From: Aquanectria penicillioides
Lineage: Eukaryota; Ascomycota; Sordariomycetes; Hypocreales; Nectriaceae
Assembly: GCA_003415625.1 (NCBI GenBank)
Contig: PYIU01000002.1
Coordinates: 3,906,001 to 3,970,000 of the forward strand
Length of the DNA: 64,000 nucleotides
Direction of reading: 5' to 3'
Shown here: in pieces, positions 21,760 through 32,138 of the stretch
How the letters are laid out: the number at the start of each line of letters is the position of its first letter
Position numbering within the stretch: position 1 is the stretch's first letter
Translations under genes and position numbers: made by a program
Notes under the pieces: model-generated
Database searches by the model: none
The model's input: only the letters and a program-made list of their open reading frames with translations
Told to the model about the DNA's origin: nothing

Positions 21760-23640
21760 TTGATCTCCACATCTAGTAACTTCATATTGAATCTCCAGCG
21801 TGGCTTCCAACACCGAACTGCCATGTTCCTCGGGATAGGACCCAACCGTCTTGTTCCCAGCTAGCCAAGTCTCACGCCCTCACAGAGAGTCCAATAGTTT
21901 GGGTTGTCTTGGGTTGAAGCAATTCAGTTTTCTCAAATGCAACGAGACATCTCTTGTTGGGAGAACCAGAAGGCCAAGCGTGGACTTGCACCACCTCTTG
22001 GCCCGCTACAGCACCTTCGTTCGTAACTATTGTCGGTATCGTCCAAGATTTGTCATCCTTCCTTGTGGTCCCGGCAGAGATGTTGAAGGTCGTATAGCTC
22101 AGGCCGTACCCGAGCCAGAAGTGAGGCACAGCATCATGTTAAAGGGAATATCTATATCCAACTTCTATGCCTTCCTTGTAGCGCACCTTCCATTGGACCT
22201 CCGGCCACATCTCTTTGTCGCCTTCGAATGGACAGACAAGGTGCTCTAGGTTGTTGCAGAGTGTCAGAAGGGCCGTGGCAAGTTGGTCTCGGCCACCTAG
22301 AAGGGCCATTGATTGTCTGTCGCAGCCCTCGCTCTCCCATTCCTCGTTGAGTCCTAGGACAACAATAGAGTAATCACCCTGGTCAGCCGCTCTGACTGCA
22401 CCTTCAATCATGTAGGCCGGGAGCTCTTCCTGGAACCCAATTCAGAGTGAAAGGTGAGACGCAAAAACGTGGTCCAACTCACTGAGGCCCTTTAGGGGGC
22501 CGATCCGCCACCCACCAGATGCTCCTGTCTTCAGGTTTAGCCCAATAAATGCCGCTTTCTTGTTGTGGAGCATTTATTTCGTAAGCGAAAGTGTTAAGTT
22601 ATCATTTTTAAGTAGAACGACTCCGTCAGCTGCCACAGATCTCATGCTTTTGACTTATTATGGATTGTAGGTGGAAACTTCGTCATTCTAACGGGTTTGC
22701 AACGCTTGCTGCTCCGTCAGGCCCAGAAGTCCCAGTTTCTTGGCAAGAGATATAATTATTCTGGCTGACTGATCAATTTCAGACGAAAACTCTAGGTTTT
22801 TACCATCTTAGACGGCTTCTAGGAGTCTCTTTCCACGTCGCTCTGGTGGGCCAGGCATTTCTAGTTCGCTGTCAGCCAAGAGACTCTCAACGGTTGAGTT
22901 AGTACCACCCCAGCCGCTCATGACGAGCCCTTTGAATCATATATTTGTGCATATCTGCGTGGTCTCCATTGATAACATTATCCGACATCATCATACAGCC
23001 AGGTGGCGAGTTGGACCGCACCGCCATCTCAAAGGACTTCAGATAAATCTCACACAAGGCTTTCTCATCAACTTGGGGCGTCGCTATATTTTACATCGGT
23101 ATCTGGTAATGGAGAAATCGTTGTAGGGAAGTGAAACATACAAATACTTTGGCGTCGCCATGACCTCTCCCGATTCCTGAAGACCTGTTATACACTCGAT
23201 AGCGAGAGCTCCCGACAAGAAAGGATCTTCTCCGAAGCACTCAAAGTCACAGCCACCAAGGGGGTTGCGAACACAACAGATTTTCAGTGCGAACAAGATC
23301 TGGTACGGCTTTGTCTCGGCCTCATTGCACGGGAGACGACCAACGGCTCTTAGTTGTGGCCTCGACCATGTGGCTACTTAGCAGACTAGGCTCGGGACAA
23401 AAGCGGCCTTGGGGTCGTCGATTGTGCATCCGCCTCGAGCTCCAGAAGGGCCATCTGTTGTCTACATTGATTAGTATGAGCCCTTCATGCTGTGGTATTG
23501 TTTGCATGGATAGGTTCGGCTCACTTGAGAGATCCAAAGCCCAATCATTCGATCTGATGGATCTGCCATCCATCCGCACCAGCTAGAATCGAGACCTTCT
23601 CTTCCAGTGACAGCTTTGAGAGCAGCTACTCTACATCATT
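21760..23640 (-). pseudogene. GH3 beta-glucosidase relic
   Basis: Decayed glycoside hydrolase family 3 gene reading right to left. The N-terminal end is clear at 23635-23570 (LSKLSLEEKVSILAGADGW), then DGPSGARGGCTIDDPKAAF near 23460-23410, then NPLGGCDFECFGEDPFLSG at 23262-23206. Later pieces are a VLGLNEEWESEGCDRQ fragment (22360-22310), the fibronectin-type segment with FWLGYGLSYTTF (22120-22085), and the C-terminus with TWLAGNKTVGSYPEEHGSS around 21860-21810. Against function: at least three in-frame stops in the first 80 codons, frame changes, and large internal losses, including the region between 22411 and 23080 where the catalytic Asp would lie. This differs from the single-base C-run errors elsewhere, so I call it a true pseudogene. 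Confidence 0.85.
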
Positions 23641-24995
23641 ATCAGTTGAAACAATCACCCTGCTAAGGAGACGATGTACTCCTGTCAACGTTCAGCTTGC
23701 TCATTAATTCAACATATCCCACCCGAGTGTCTGGCCTCGCAGCGTTTATATAGAATCCATGCCGGATGGGTCGTGGATTCCTTGAACGGGTCAGAGTTCA
23801 AGAGTCCAAATTGGAAAGTTCGCCCAGTGGCTTCCAATCACTCAATAATAGCGACTCCACTTACATCACTCTTGTCTGCCTACAGTAGTAAAAGAGGGGA
23901 TCTCACGTTTGACGAGGACAAGCTAAACTAGTCCTATCTCCGGATTGTGCCCTGTATCGAGGCGGCACCGTATAGTATTACCAGAAGCGGTAATGTGGTC
24001 GATTCTTTGACGAGAGACGGGCCGCATTGCCACGAGGTTGAATCTCGGGTCCTCCGACAACGAGATGGCACAAGAAACAACCAACCAGCAACTATCACAT
24101 TTCACTATTTTCTCTATTTTTAAAATCGGCCTAGGGGGGCGAATTTGCGAAATCCGAGAGATTTCCAATGCTGACATTCGATTGATCATGTTCTGCCCCA
24201 TGATCCGTCTTTGCGGTTCACAATATCCATCCTCGCAACTTAAAAAACTCCAAGCAGCAAGGAGCGTCAATCTCGGAAAGCCTTCCCCCCATGGACCAGA
24301 CAGGCATATCTCATTCTAGTCTCGCTCTTGTGATACTACTGTTCCCCGCTTCTTGGTATCCTACACGGCCGCGCAACCCCAAACCGTTTTGGCAATGCTA
24401 CAATACTCACCTCCAGTCTCACATTGTTATCTCCCCTGATATCATTCCAAGACCATGCCTCAGGTTCATAACAACAACGTGGTTGAAGTGCACATGTCTC
24501 AGCCATCAGCGCTGAAGATGTCCAGGTCGTGACACTGAGGGTTATTCTTCAAACTTGTGTTAGGGTGATCTCGCGACTATCGGCAAGAGCCAAACAACCA
24601 CCCCCCACGCTCTTCAACCCCAATGACGCTCTAGAAATTGTATTACTGGACATTCAAGTGCGTAAGAATCAACGCTTGACAGCAGGAAGTGCAATTTACA
24701 TATTCAGTAGCAGAAATCTCCAAATCCTTCTACTATCCCAGCATACTATTATAGGCCAAAGCTCCATCTCTTGTCACAGCTCCCGCTCAGAACCACGTTA
24801 CTTACAACCTGTAACTCTAAAGCTCTTGAATTGCTTCTGCGTCGTCCATCCGTCGGACGCAGGCCTGCAGCGGATGCCGTCGTTTATCAGCTAGCTCGTG
24901 CCTTTACACGAGTTTGACTTGGTGAAGCCTACAAGACCACGGCAAAAATAGTCGTCACCTTTGTCAATACCTATGTTCATGTTCTTGATAGGGCT
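23641..24995. other. Non-coding island sequence
   Basis: AT-richer than the flanking housekeeping DNA. Short frames only (for instance 24529-24894); none shows a family pattern. Probably relic DNA or UTR. Confidence 0.5.
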
Positions 24996-25177
24996 CTAAA
25001 ATACGGTAAGGTCATGACATTTCGACGTGCCCTTGCTATTGTAAGCGCCAGTCCTGGTGCTTTTACTGCAGTCGAACCAGTAAAGACCTGAACATTCCAG
25101 CTTAAATCCTTGGCATTTGCCATATTGGTAAAGGCAAGAAGAGCGCTGACGGTAGAGATTGCGTTGGAGAAGTGCGT
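24996..25177 (-). pseudogene. Relic of a small secreted cysteine-containing protein
   Basis: Reading left from 25177 is a segment that looks like a signal peptide (HFSNAISTVSALLAFTNMANA) followed by KDLSWNVQVF, but the expected ATG is ACG although the context before it (ATCACCAAA) is that of a fungal start. Near 25073-25080 the frame changes, and the other frame continues DCSKSTRTGAYNSKGTSKCHDL to a stop at 24996. Together the two frames give the pattern of short secreted proteins common in fungi: signal peptide, beta-rich core, two spaced Cys. Lost start plus a frameshift outside any C run argue for real decay. No function can be given. Confidence 0.45.
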
Positions 25178-26269
25178 TTTGGTGATGATTTCGAAGAATG
25201 AGATAAAGTAAGCATGGGTTATTTGCTGGAGGTTGGGGCTTTGTTGAGAAGCAAAGCGTGATGCGGAAGGCGTGATGATTGATGAGGAGCGATAGTTGAT
25301 TGGATTCAGGCTGGTAGGTTGATTTGTTCTTCTCCAAATAATAAGAGCATCTAGCTCTTTTATATGCCCCTTGGCCTATTGTTGTGGATGAAGACGAGCA
25401 TCCGCCCTGGTGTGTTGGTTTGCTGCGGTGCTGTATGATCCCATACCTACTGAAGGAACATGGATCCACTACAACATGCGGTTGATCGCGTCCCTCTTTT
25501 TACCCAGCTACTTATTTCAGCAGCTAGTGAATGGAATAAGCTATCATCCTTGATGTTAAATAACTTGGCTATGAAGTGGGCATCAAAGGGACCCTAGAAA
25601 TGGTGGTATCGAGACGAATTTTGTGAAAATTTTCATAATAGTGGTTGACTAGGGGAGAGTTGGACGGGATCCCGTATTTTCTAAGAGTTATGGTCGTATG
25701 TGATAGCCCGCAGCCTTGCTTGAGCTCATGACTACAGCCCACGATCCTGGCGAAGTTGGCAAGAAATGATGCAAGCCGAACGCCTTCGGCTGGGGTAGGT
25801 CAGTCAGCAGCGCCACCCTTCATCATTAGAAGCATGAGGACAAGGCCAGAAGTGGTGATAATTATTATTCCTTTCTCATCTTACCTCAGTTCCTTTATCG
25901 TGGATTTCTTCATCTGGGAGTTGAGTTCAGCATGAAGATATCTAGACGGCGTCGTGTTGAGCTTTCTAAACGAAAGGGAGTGGGGTAGGGTGCAGATGGT
26001 GGATTTGATGTTCTTCCAAGTATAGAATCAAATCCCCCTATTGTTGAAGCTCTGTACTGCGTATTGGCCCATCTTGCCATACTCGAGGATTAATGATGGT
26101 TTCGGCATTAACAAGGGTCCTGCCATCTCTATCTCTAATTTCAGTTTGAGGCCAACCTTGCAATTGGTAGCTTGGTGGGCGATTTTCTTCTAGATCCTCG
26201 GTTAAAAAGTGCACGCTTCATAGTCCACGAGTTTGCCTTCGATATAATAATGGAGTTTCGCTCAGTAGC
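25178..26269. other. Non-coding island sequence
   Basis: AT-rich, many stops in all frames. One stretch (25510-25595, +) reads AASEWNKLSSLMLNNLAMKW before a stop and may be a scrap of an old gene, but I cannot assign it. Confidence 0.4.
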
Positions 26270-27250
26270 GCCCTCTGAGGCCAAGAAGGACGGCAACGGC
26301 AAATGCCTCCTCTGGGTCAGGTGCTTTGTGGCGACCGCCAATTCTGCCACCCAGGGATACGATAGCTCGATGGCGGTAGGTTCGCGTAGTGTGAGACCTC
26401 AATTCCGGATAACTAGCAAATAGTAGAACGGACTTCAGGTCCTGCCTTCATACGGCTTCCATCTTACAACTGCCACCAAGGCCCTCAATGTCGCCATCGT
26501 TTTCTTGGGCGCCGTTCTTGCACCGCCTATTGCTAGAACTCTCTGTGATCAATGGGGCCGCAAATGGAGTATTGCATTCACTGCCGTTACCGCCATTGTC
26601 GGCGGCGCCATTCGAGGTGCTGCGGTTCACGAGGCCATGTTTTTTGTTGGGCGACTGATCGTAGGTGTGTCTCATTGACTACCAGATGTGTGGATGCCCC
26701 AGCGTAAGTTTCAGTGGTCTTGCCCATTGGGCATGTTTGTTTGGCCAAAATAAACCAGTTCCCACCTATAGATATGTTTCTGAAGTCGCTCACCCAAAGA
26801 ATCGAGTCATGTTAACGGGTCTGTACGACACTACCTGGTACGTTGGAAGTCTGTTGGCTGCTCCGATCACCTCAGAAGCCAATACATCAACATCACTTGG
26901 TCATGACGATGCCCATCTCTGGTAAGACTTCATTCCAATACTAACTTCCTAGGCCATTGTCTCTAATTTTAAACGCAGCTGTAATTTATCACGTCAATTT
27001 TAATACTCACACCATTACCGCTCGTCCCCGAAAGCCCTCGTTTTGCTCATATATCAAGACCGACACGAGGAGGCCAAGGGTATTCTCATCAAGTACCACG
27101 GCGACGGCGACCCCAACTCTGCCATCGTAGACTTCGAGTATGAGGAAATTCGTCAAACTCTTAGCTACGAGAAGTCTGTGTAAAAAAAACTGACCGGAAG
27201 GTTTTGGTTTCCACTCCTGGAAATCGATGGAGATTGGGTCGAAGCTGAGG
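26270..27250 (+). pseudogene. MFS sugar transporter relic
   Basis: Remains of a major facilitator sugar porter. In order: ATQGYDSSM at the end of an exon (about 26345-26372), a 48-base intron with GTAGGT donor and TAG acceptor, then NGLQVLPSYGFHLTTATKALNVA and DQWGRKWSIAFTA (the loop 2-3 RxGRK-type motif) and FFVGRLIVGV. Further on are SEVAHPKNRVMLTGLYDTTWYVGS (26775-26850), EEAKGILIKYHGDGDP and EEIRQTL (27070-27170), and STPGNRWRLG near 27210. Helices 4, 6 and the whole C-terminal half are missing or out of frame, with stops between the pieces. The pattern is that of lactose/cellobiose-type fungal permeases. With the nearby GH3 relic it suggests a former beta-glucoside uptake and hydrolysis pair. 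Confidence 0.82.
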
Positions 27251-27579
27251 ATGTAGCTTGAGTTGGCCAAGGTCCCTTTCGTAGAGTCACGGCAGGCATC
27301 TCGTAGTTTTTACAGCTCTGCTCCTCAAATCGAAAAGGGAGATGTCTAGGTTTTTATTCTCAAAGCTGTCTTCTGTATCCGTATTTTGAGTGGTATTTCG
27401 GTTATTCGCAAAACTGTTGTCAAAAGGCGGTGATAAATACACGCCACACAAACTCCTCATACTCAAACGCCGTGATGTTTGCCGGTGCCGCCGACCCTGG
27501 GGGGTTCCTATCTCCCAGGCGTAAATGCTATACCCTAGAAATAACAAATGCAAATTATGCCGGTCGCTCCTCGCCTTGC

Positions 27580-28028
27580 TTATACATGTTTCGTGCTCCC
27601 AATTGGCGAGCCCTTGACTTCCGACCAGTTGATACTGTCGTCGAGCGCCTCGTCGACGAGGCCAATCGAGCACACATTGTCTCCGCGTACAAGGTAGAGG
27701 CCCAAGGGCACCTGGGCAGAGGCTTCTGGGTCATCGGGTGTCCGAATGATTCTCTCGACGGCCTGGTTCAGAACCTGAGAGGAAGAGGCAAAGCGGTTAG
27801 CAAACGATAAACGGCACGGGGGCGCTTGGGAGCCTGGAGAATCGTGGAATATACGCACCAGGTTCGTGCTCTGGTCACAGGCTGCCAGCGTGCCGACGAG
27901 AATGCGAGAGTCGGCCGTCACGATCAGGACTTTCTCTAGAGCGCGGGGTCAAGGTCAGTGTCTCGAGCTTCCGGTGTGGGAGCTGGGAGGGTGGCTTTAC
28001 TGTTCAGGTATCCTCCGAGGGTCGCCAT
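27580..28028 (-). CDS. LSM8: U6 snRNA-associated Sm-like protein LSm8
   Basis: Nuclear subunit that, with LSm2-7, forms the ring binding the 3' end of U6 snRNA. Three exons: 28028-28001, 27935-27859 and 27774-27580; introns of 65 and 84 nt with GT/AG ends; 99 aa. The Sm1 motif is seen as NKKVLIVTADSRILVGTLAACDQSTNLVL and the Sm2 motif as LGLYLVRGDNVCSIGLVDE. The protein starts MATLGGYLNKKV, which is characteristic of LSm8 and not of LSm1, and ends in a DINWSEVKG-like tail (DSINWSEVKG). Frame is intact across both junctions. Its 3' end is about 330 bases from the MFS relic, so it marks the edge of the decayed island. Confidence 0.93.
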
Positions 28029-28984
28029 CTTGTCGTTAGAAAAGCGCGAGCGCGCACCGCACAGTTCACGGGTGCGAGGTTTTCGAGGAGGGTCCTGGTG
28101 CTGTTTCGCGACGAGCCAGCTTAATCGCGGGCAGTGGTTTGCGTTTGGAGTGTTGGGTCGCTTCTCGGCACTGCGGGCACGCAGAAGCACTTTTTGGAGG
28201 AGCTGGTGTAGGACCCGCGCTAAGCCAGTTCAGGCATCAAGGTCCAGACAGTGCTCCATGACACGAAGGCAGCCATGACGAGAATCGCCAAGGCAGGTCA
28301 CACCACAGTGGCTTTGAACAATAGTTTGGGTTGTTCGGGTTTAATCTGTGGTGTTGATTATGTTTTTACCTCCTCTTCGGAGGTCTGCGGCTGATATATG
28401 CCGACGGCGCGGTGACTTGTCTAGAACTCTTCCTAACTACATCTTTGCAGGTCGACCGCTCGAATGCCAGGCAATGTTGTGATTTGAAGCACTTCATTTA
28501 CAATACAGATCAAAACTTGGACACGAAACACTGCCAGACGAATGCCTGATTTTCACCAACAAGCCCCCCCGATAAAACAAATCAAGTCCAATGCACATAG
28601 CCAACCCCTTGTGGGTTGGTCTCGTGTCACAAATTAGCTACCCTGGAGGCAAACATGTCACCAAGATAGAGCTGGTTGACGAGACAGGCCAGTGACAGGA
28701 CGAAACGACGCAGCAGGGAGTACCAAACTGTGAGAGGGCAATCAATGACTCCTGGCAAGACCCGTCTGGCGTGACGACTACGGATAGACAACAAAGCTCC
28801 AAGGAGGAGATGAGTTTGGTGAGCCCGCACGTACTCGAGATCAAGTGGGGTCCTTATGTCCCCTCTCGCGTTTTCGACAGTTACTTGGACAGGCTAAGGT
28901 CATCGATTCACTAGTTTTCCGGGACTGAGGATCTTCTCCACTACTCAGGCAAGCCTGAGAGAGCAATGAAAAACCGTGAGCTCA
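28029..28984. other. Intergenic, LSM8 upstream and U2 downstream
   Basis: Contains the LSM8 promoter at the left. Short frames (for example 27958-28278 +) overlap LSM8 antisense and have no support. No other gene seen. Confidence 0.5.
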
Positions 28985-29177
28985 TGCAGTTCGCGTCACC
29001 TGGAGGCAGTGTAATACCAGGGACACTGTGGGTGGAATCATGTGCAAGCACAGCGGAGACCTCCCGAAATCCAAAAATAAGAATAATCACGATTGGTCTC
29101 CTTAGAGACCTTTCAGAGATTAAACTGAAAAGAACAGATACTACACTTGATCTAAGCCAAAAGGCAAAGAGAGCTAA
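28985..29177 (-). ncRNA. U2 spliceosomal snRNA
   Basis: The U2 core is nearly perfect on the minus strand: the 5' stem-loop GCCTTTTGGC, then TTAGATCAAGTGTAGTATC containing the branch-site-pairing GTGTAGTA, then TGTTCTTTTCAGTTTAATCTC. An Sm site ATTTTTGG follows (around 29085), and the 3' stem-loop IV shows CCTGGTATTACACTGCCTCC with its closing CCAGG near 28999-29025. The length of about 190 nt matches U2. The 5' end is placed near TTAGCTCTC and the 3' end after the last stem; both ends are uncertain by several bases. A search with the Rfam U2 model would settle them. Confidence 0.93.
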
Positions 29178-29603
29178 GGAGAAAGGAAAGAAAAAGTCCA
29201 AAAACTCAGCGAGGGAGCGAGAAATTTATAGTGCTATTCCAGGGCGGTGAGGAGGGCTCGCGGCAGAATTTGAGAGCTGGCAGGTTGGCCAACCTCAGGC
29301 GCCAGGCTTCACTCACACCTCAGGTTCAATCAAGGCAAGAACGGAGTGGAGATGATTGACTCTGTGCACAATGATTTTTGTGCATAATGTACAGACGCGG
29401 GATCTTCGTATTACTGCATGAAAATTAAGTTCGATGAGGTTACAGCAGCATGGATATTCGTCTCCTGGGCTTTCTTGATGTGCGGGAAGTAGATGTCACT
29501 GATGTCTAAAATGCATTATTTCGGATAACTACTTGTTGAATTATATTTATTTTATTCTGTCTTTATTTATTCGATTTTTTTGTTCGAGTTTGGGTGTTTA
29601 TGT
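29178..29603. other. U2 upstream region and pseudokinase 3' region
   Basis: Holds the expected promoter of the U2 gene (right of 29178) and the 3' UTR of the pseudokinase gene. T-rich near 29540-29600. No further gene. Confidence 0.5.
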
Positions 29604-31484
29604 TTAAGTATGAATCTCATTTAGCTTGCCAAGAATCAACTCGTTAAACTGTACTCCAAGAAGAACACCTTGAGGATCAGCCGCTGCCTGCTGTGCAGCG
29701 TCGCCACCAAAGTCCTCATTATTTTCATCCAGACAGGTCAGGCAAGACAGCACAACCTGAGCGTACTTCTCGCCCATTGCCTGCGGAAGGCTTTCCCTCG
29801 CAAGTTTTACCATGTAGTCCTTAGCCTCAAAGACCATGGTCCGGATGCTATTGTTTCGGGCCGAAGCAGATGCTCCAGGTTTCAACATTTTGTTGGCAAA
29901 TTGACCAATGGGCCCACCGGGGGTGGGCATGTCCGATGGATAGTCGACAAAAGAATCCCATAAGCCGATTTCGAGCAGGCAGACACCTAAGCTGTAGATG
30001 TCGTGCTGCATTCGGTATGAATCTTCAGGATTCTCGCCTTGTCGGCTGGGATGGCGATATATGTTCCGATACCACTCACTGTCTCCCTGAAGCCTGGTGG
30101 CTCCATCCACAGAGCGGAAGCGGTCGAACCCCACGAGGAATGTAGCGCTGCGGGAAGATGCAAGGTCCTCTAAAAGAAGAACGGACTCTGGACTGATGCT
30201 CTTGTGCACAAAGTTGAAGGTGTGAACATAGCTGACAGACTTGGCAAGCTCTTGTGCGATTCGTACACGGCGGGTCACAGACAGACCTCCGCCGCTGCGT
30301 CCGGAATACATGATGAGAGTTTGACGTAGGCTCTGGGGTATCTCCATACCGTCTGGGATATTAAAGACCAAATTGAAAGAGTGAACGCGAGAGGGTTGGC
30401 GAGTGTCGAATATTCGTAAGGCGCCTTTTAGCTGGAGCAGGCCAAATGCCAACGGGTCTGCTCGGCAAAGCTTCTGCGCAAGGTCGCGGACATCATTTGT
30501 CATGGCGTCCTCCATTCCTGGCCTGCAGACTAGAGAATCGACGATGTACCAGTGATCAGAGCCGCTTCGACGGGCACCTTTGGCCTTGGTGTATGGTATA
30601 GGCGTGTAGTGGAAGTTCACCGGCGGGAGGAAGATGGACTGGTGTGGGGCACCTGGTCGGAGGGCAGTCCTGATTCCGTTGGCCAAGGCCAGAGGTGACT
30701 GGGTTTGCTGGTATCCGGCGGCGAGCGTGAACCTAGAAGGGCGATGGGGGGATGGTTGACCTGGTTGCCGTCTTCCTGGCCCGGATGGTGAGGCGGGGGG
30801 GTTGGGAGATTGCGGGCGTGGCGACGACGGCCGGCCTCTGTACGGAGGGGGCTGCAATGATGAGGCTGGTTGCCTCTCCATGGCCACGCGGAGCTGCTGG
30901 TCGACCAGGGGATCTGCCAGGCGCATAATGAGGAACCACGAGGGATCGAAGCGCCGCTGCCACTCCTCTAGATCCTTAATCACCCCATCGAGGGTATCTT
31001 TGACGAACGCGTACTTGCCTCTGCGAACCCCTCGACCAAATCCGAGGAAGCCCGGCCTCAAGTCAACGCCATCCTTTTTGCGAAGGACACCCTGCAAACT
31101 GCTGACTGCCGAAGATAGCTTGGTTGCGAGAATGCCGAGAACGCTGTCCAGCACTCGGTGATGTTCTGGGTCAATGATGGGAGTGAGCGGCTGGACAAAG
31201 TCGACCTGGATGCGGGTCCGGTTCCAGCAGTTTTCGACAATGATGATGCGCTCTCCCACCTCATTCTTGGCATCCTTGTAGTTTTGAGATTTCTCAATGA
31301 TGAAATCGATGCATCTAGAAAGGTATTAGCATCATTCCTCCATGGTGAGATGAGGTGAGGGCATCTCGAGATACCGTCCTGGTGCGGCTGATAGCGGGGG
31401 CGGGGCAGGAGGGAAGCTGGGGATGATGAGGGCACTTTACCTTGCGCAGGCCTCGACGGCCGAGATGATGCTCGACGGATCCAT
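29604..31484 (-). CDS. Helical N-terminal domain fused to a pseudokinase, 584 aa
   Basis: Two exons, 31484-31441 and 31314-29604; the intron (31440-31315, GTAAAG...CTTCTAG) joins in phase to give an N-terminus MDPSSIISAVEACARKC. Residues 1-165 are predicted mostly helical (VENCWNRTRIQVDF, LGILATKLSSAVSSLQGVL, LDGVIKDLEEWQRRFDPSW), resembling the HeLo / HeLo-like domains at the front of fungal immune-type and prion-linked proteins. A Pro/Arg/Ser-rich linker covers about 165-210. The C-terminal part is a kinase fold without its catalytic residues: HKS (385-387) stands in place of HRD, GFD in place of DFG, and no glycine loop or APE is visible, while the alpha-F region DIYSLGVCLLEIGLW is kept. 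It is therefore probably a scaffold or regulator. Divergently transcribed from the kinase-ankyrin gene 654 bases away. HeLo assignment is by pattern and not certain. Confidence 0.85.
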
Positions 31485-32138
31485 TATCTTGAACCGTGCT
31501 GCAATAAAACGATGAGGGTTTCTCCAAGACTTTTTTTTTAGTTGTCGTGCGAAGTCAAGAAGAGCGGAACTGGCCCCTAATACTCCCTCGCAGCACTCGG
31601 AAAGCCGCCTTGTGTGGCTTTAGTTTGCCTAACTTGCGCGCTAAGCTGCCTCTTTGAGGCGATGTCCGAAACAGCTCCCTCGTTATGCAATACATTTCTG
31701 CAGCCCATTGAGGCTGAGCGCAAATCCGACTGAGAAGCCTCTCCCACCTTAGCGCTGCGGCGTCCCAAAAGCCACCTGATTCGATCAGAGCCTGGCATAG
31801 TTAATAACCTGAGCCTCCTTCATCCAGCTGCTTCCCCTCCCCTCATTACTCACGAAGCGCCTTCGTGATCTGATCCTGGCCATCATCACCGCGAGGACTG
31901 GCTGCCACTATTGCTGTCGCCACCACCCCTGTCGGAGCTTGCTCAACTCGTTAGGATATCTCTGTGTTGTTATCATGGTATCCCCTAGGCACCGGATGCT
32001 TAGCCAATCTTTCATTAGATGCCATCCGGATCTTAAACGAATTAGATAGACTAGCGCTGCTCGGCGCTTTTTCTGACCCGGCATTTGCCATCCACAGGCT
32101 GAATCGTTTCTTCGAGTTTTCATGTGCCGTCATGAATT
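31485..32138. promoter_or_regulatory. Shared promoter region of the pseudokinase and kinase-ankyrin genes
   Basis: 654 bases between two divergent start codons. No clear TATA box. The short spacing allows co-regulation of the pair; that is inference. Confidence 0.5.

Noticed and set aside
24529..24894. 121-codon frame in the island (+)
   Set aside because: No family pattern; random-looking composition.
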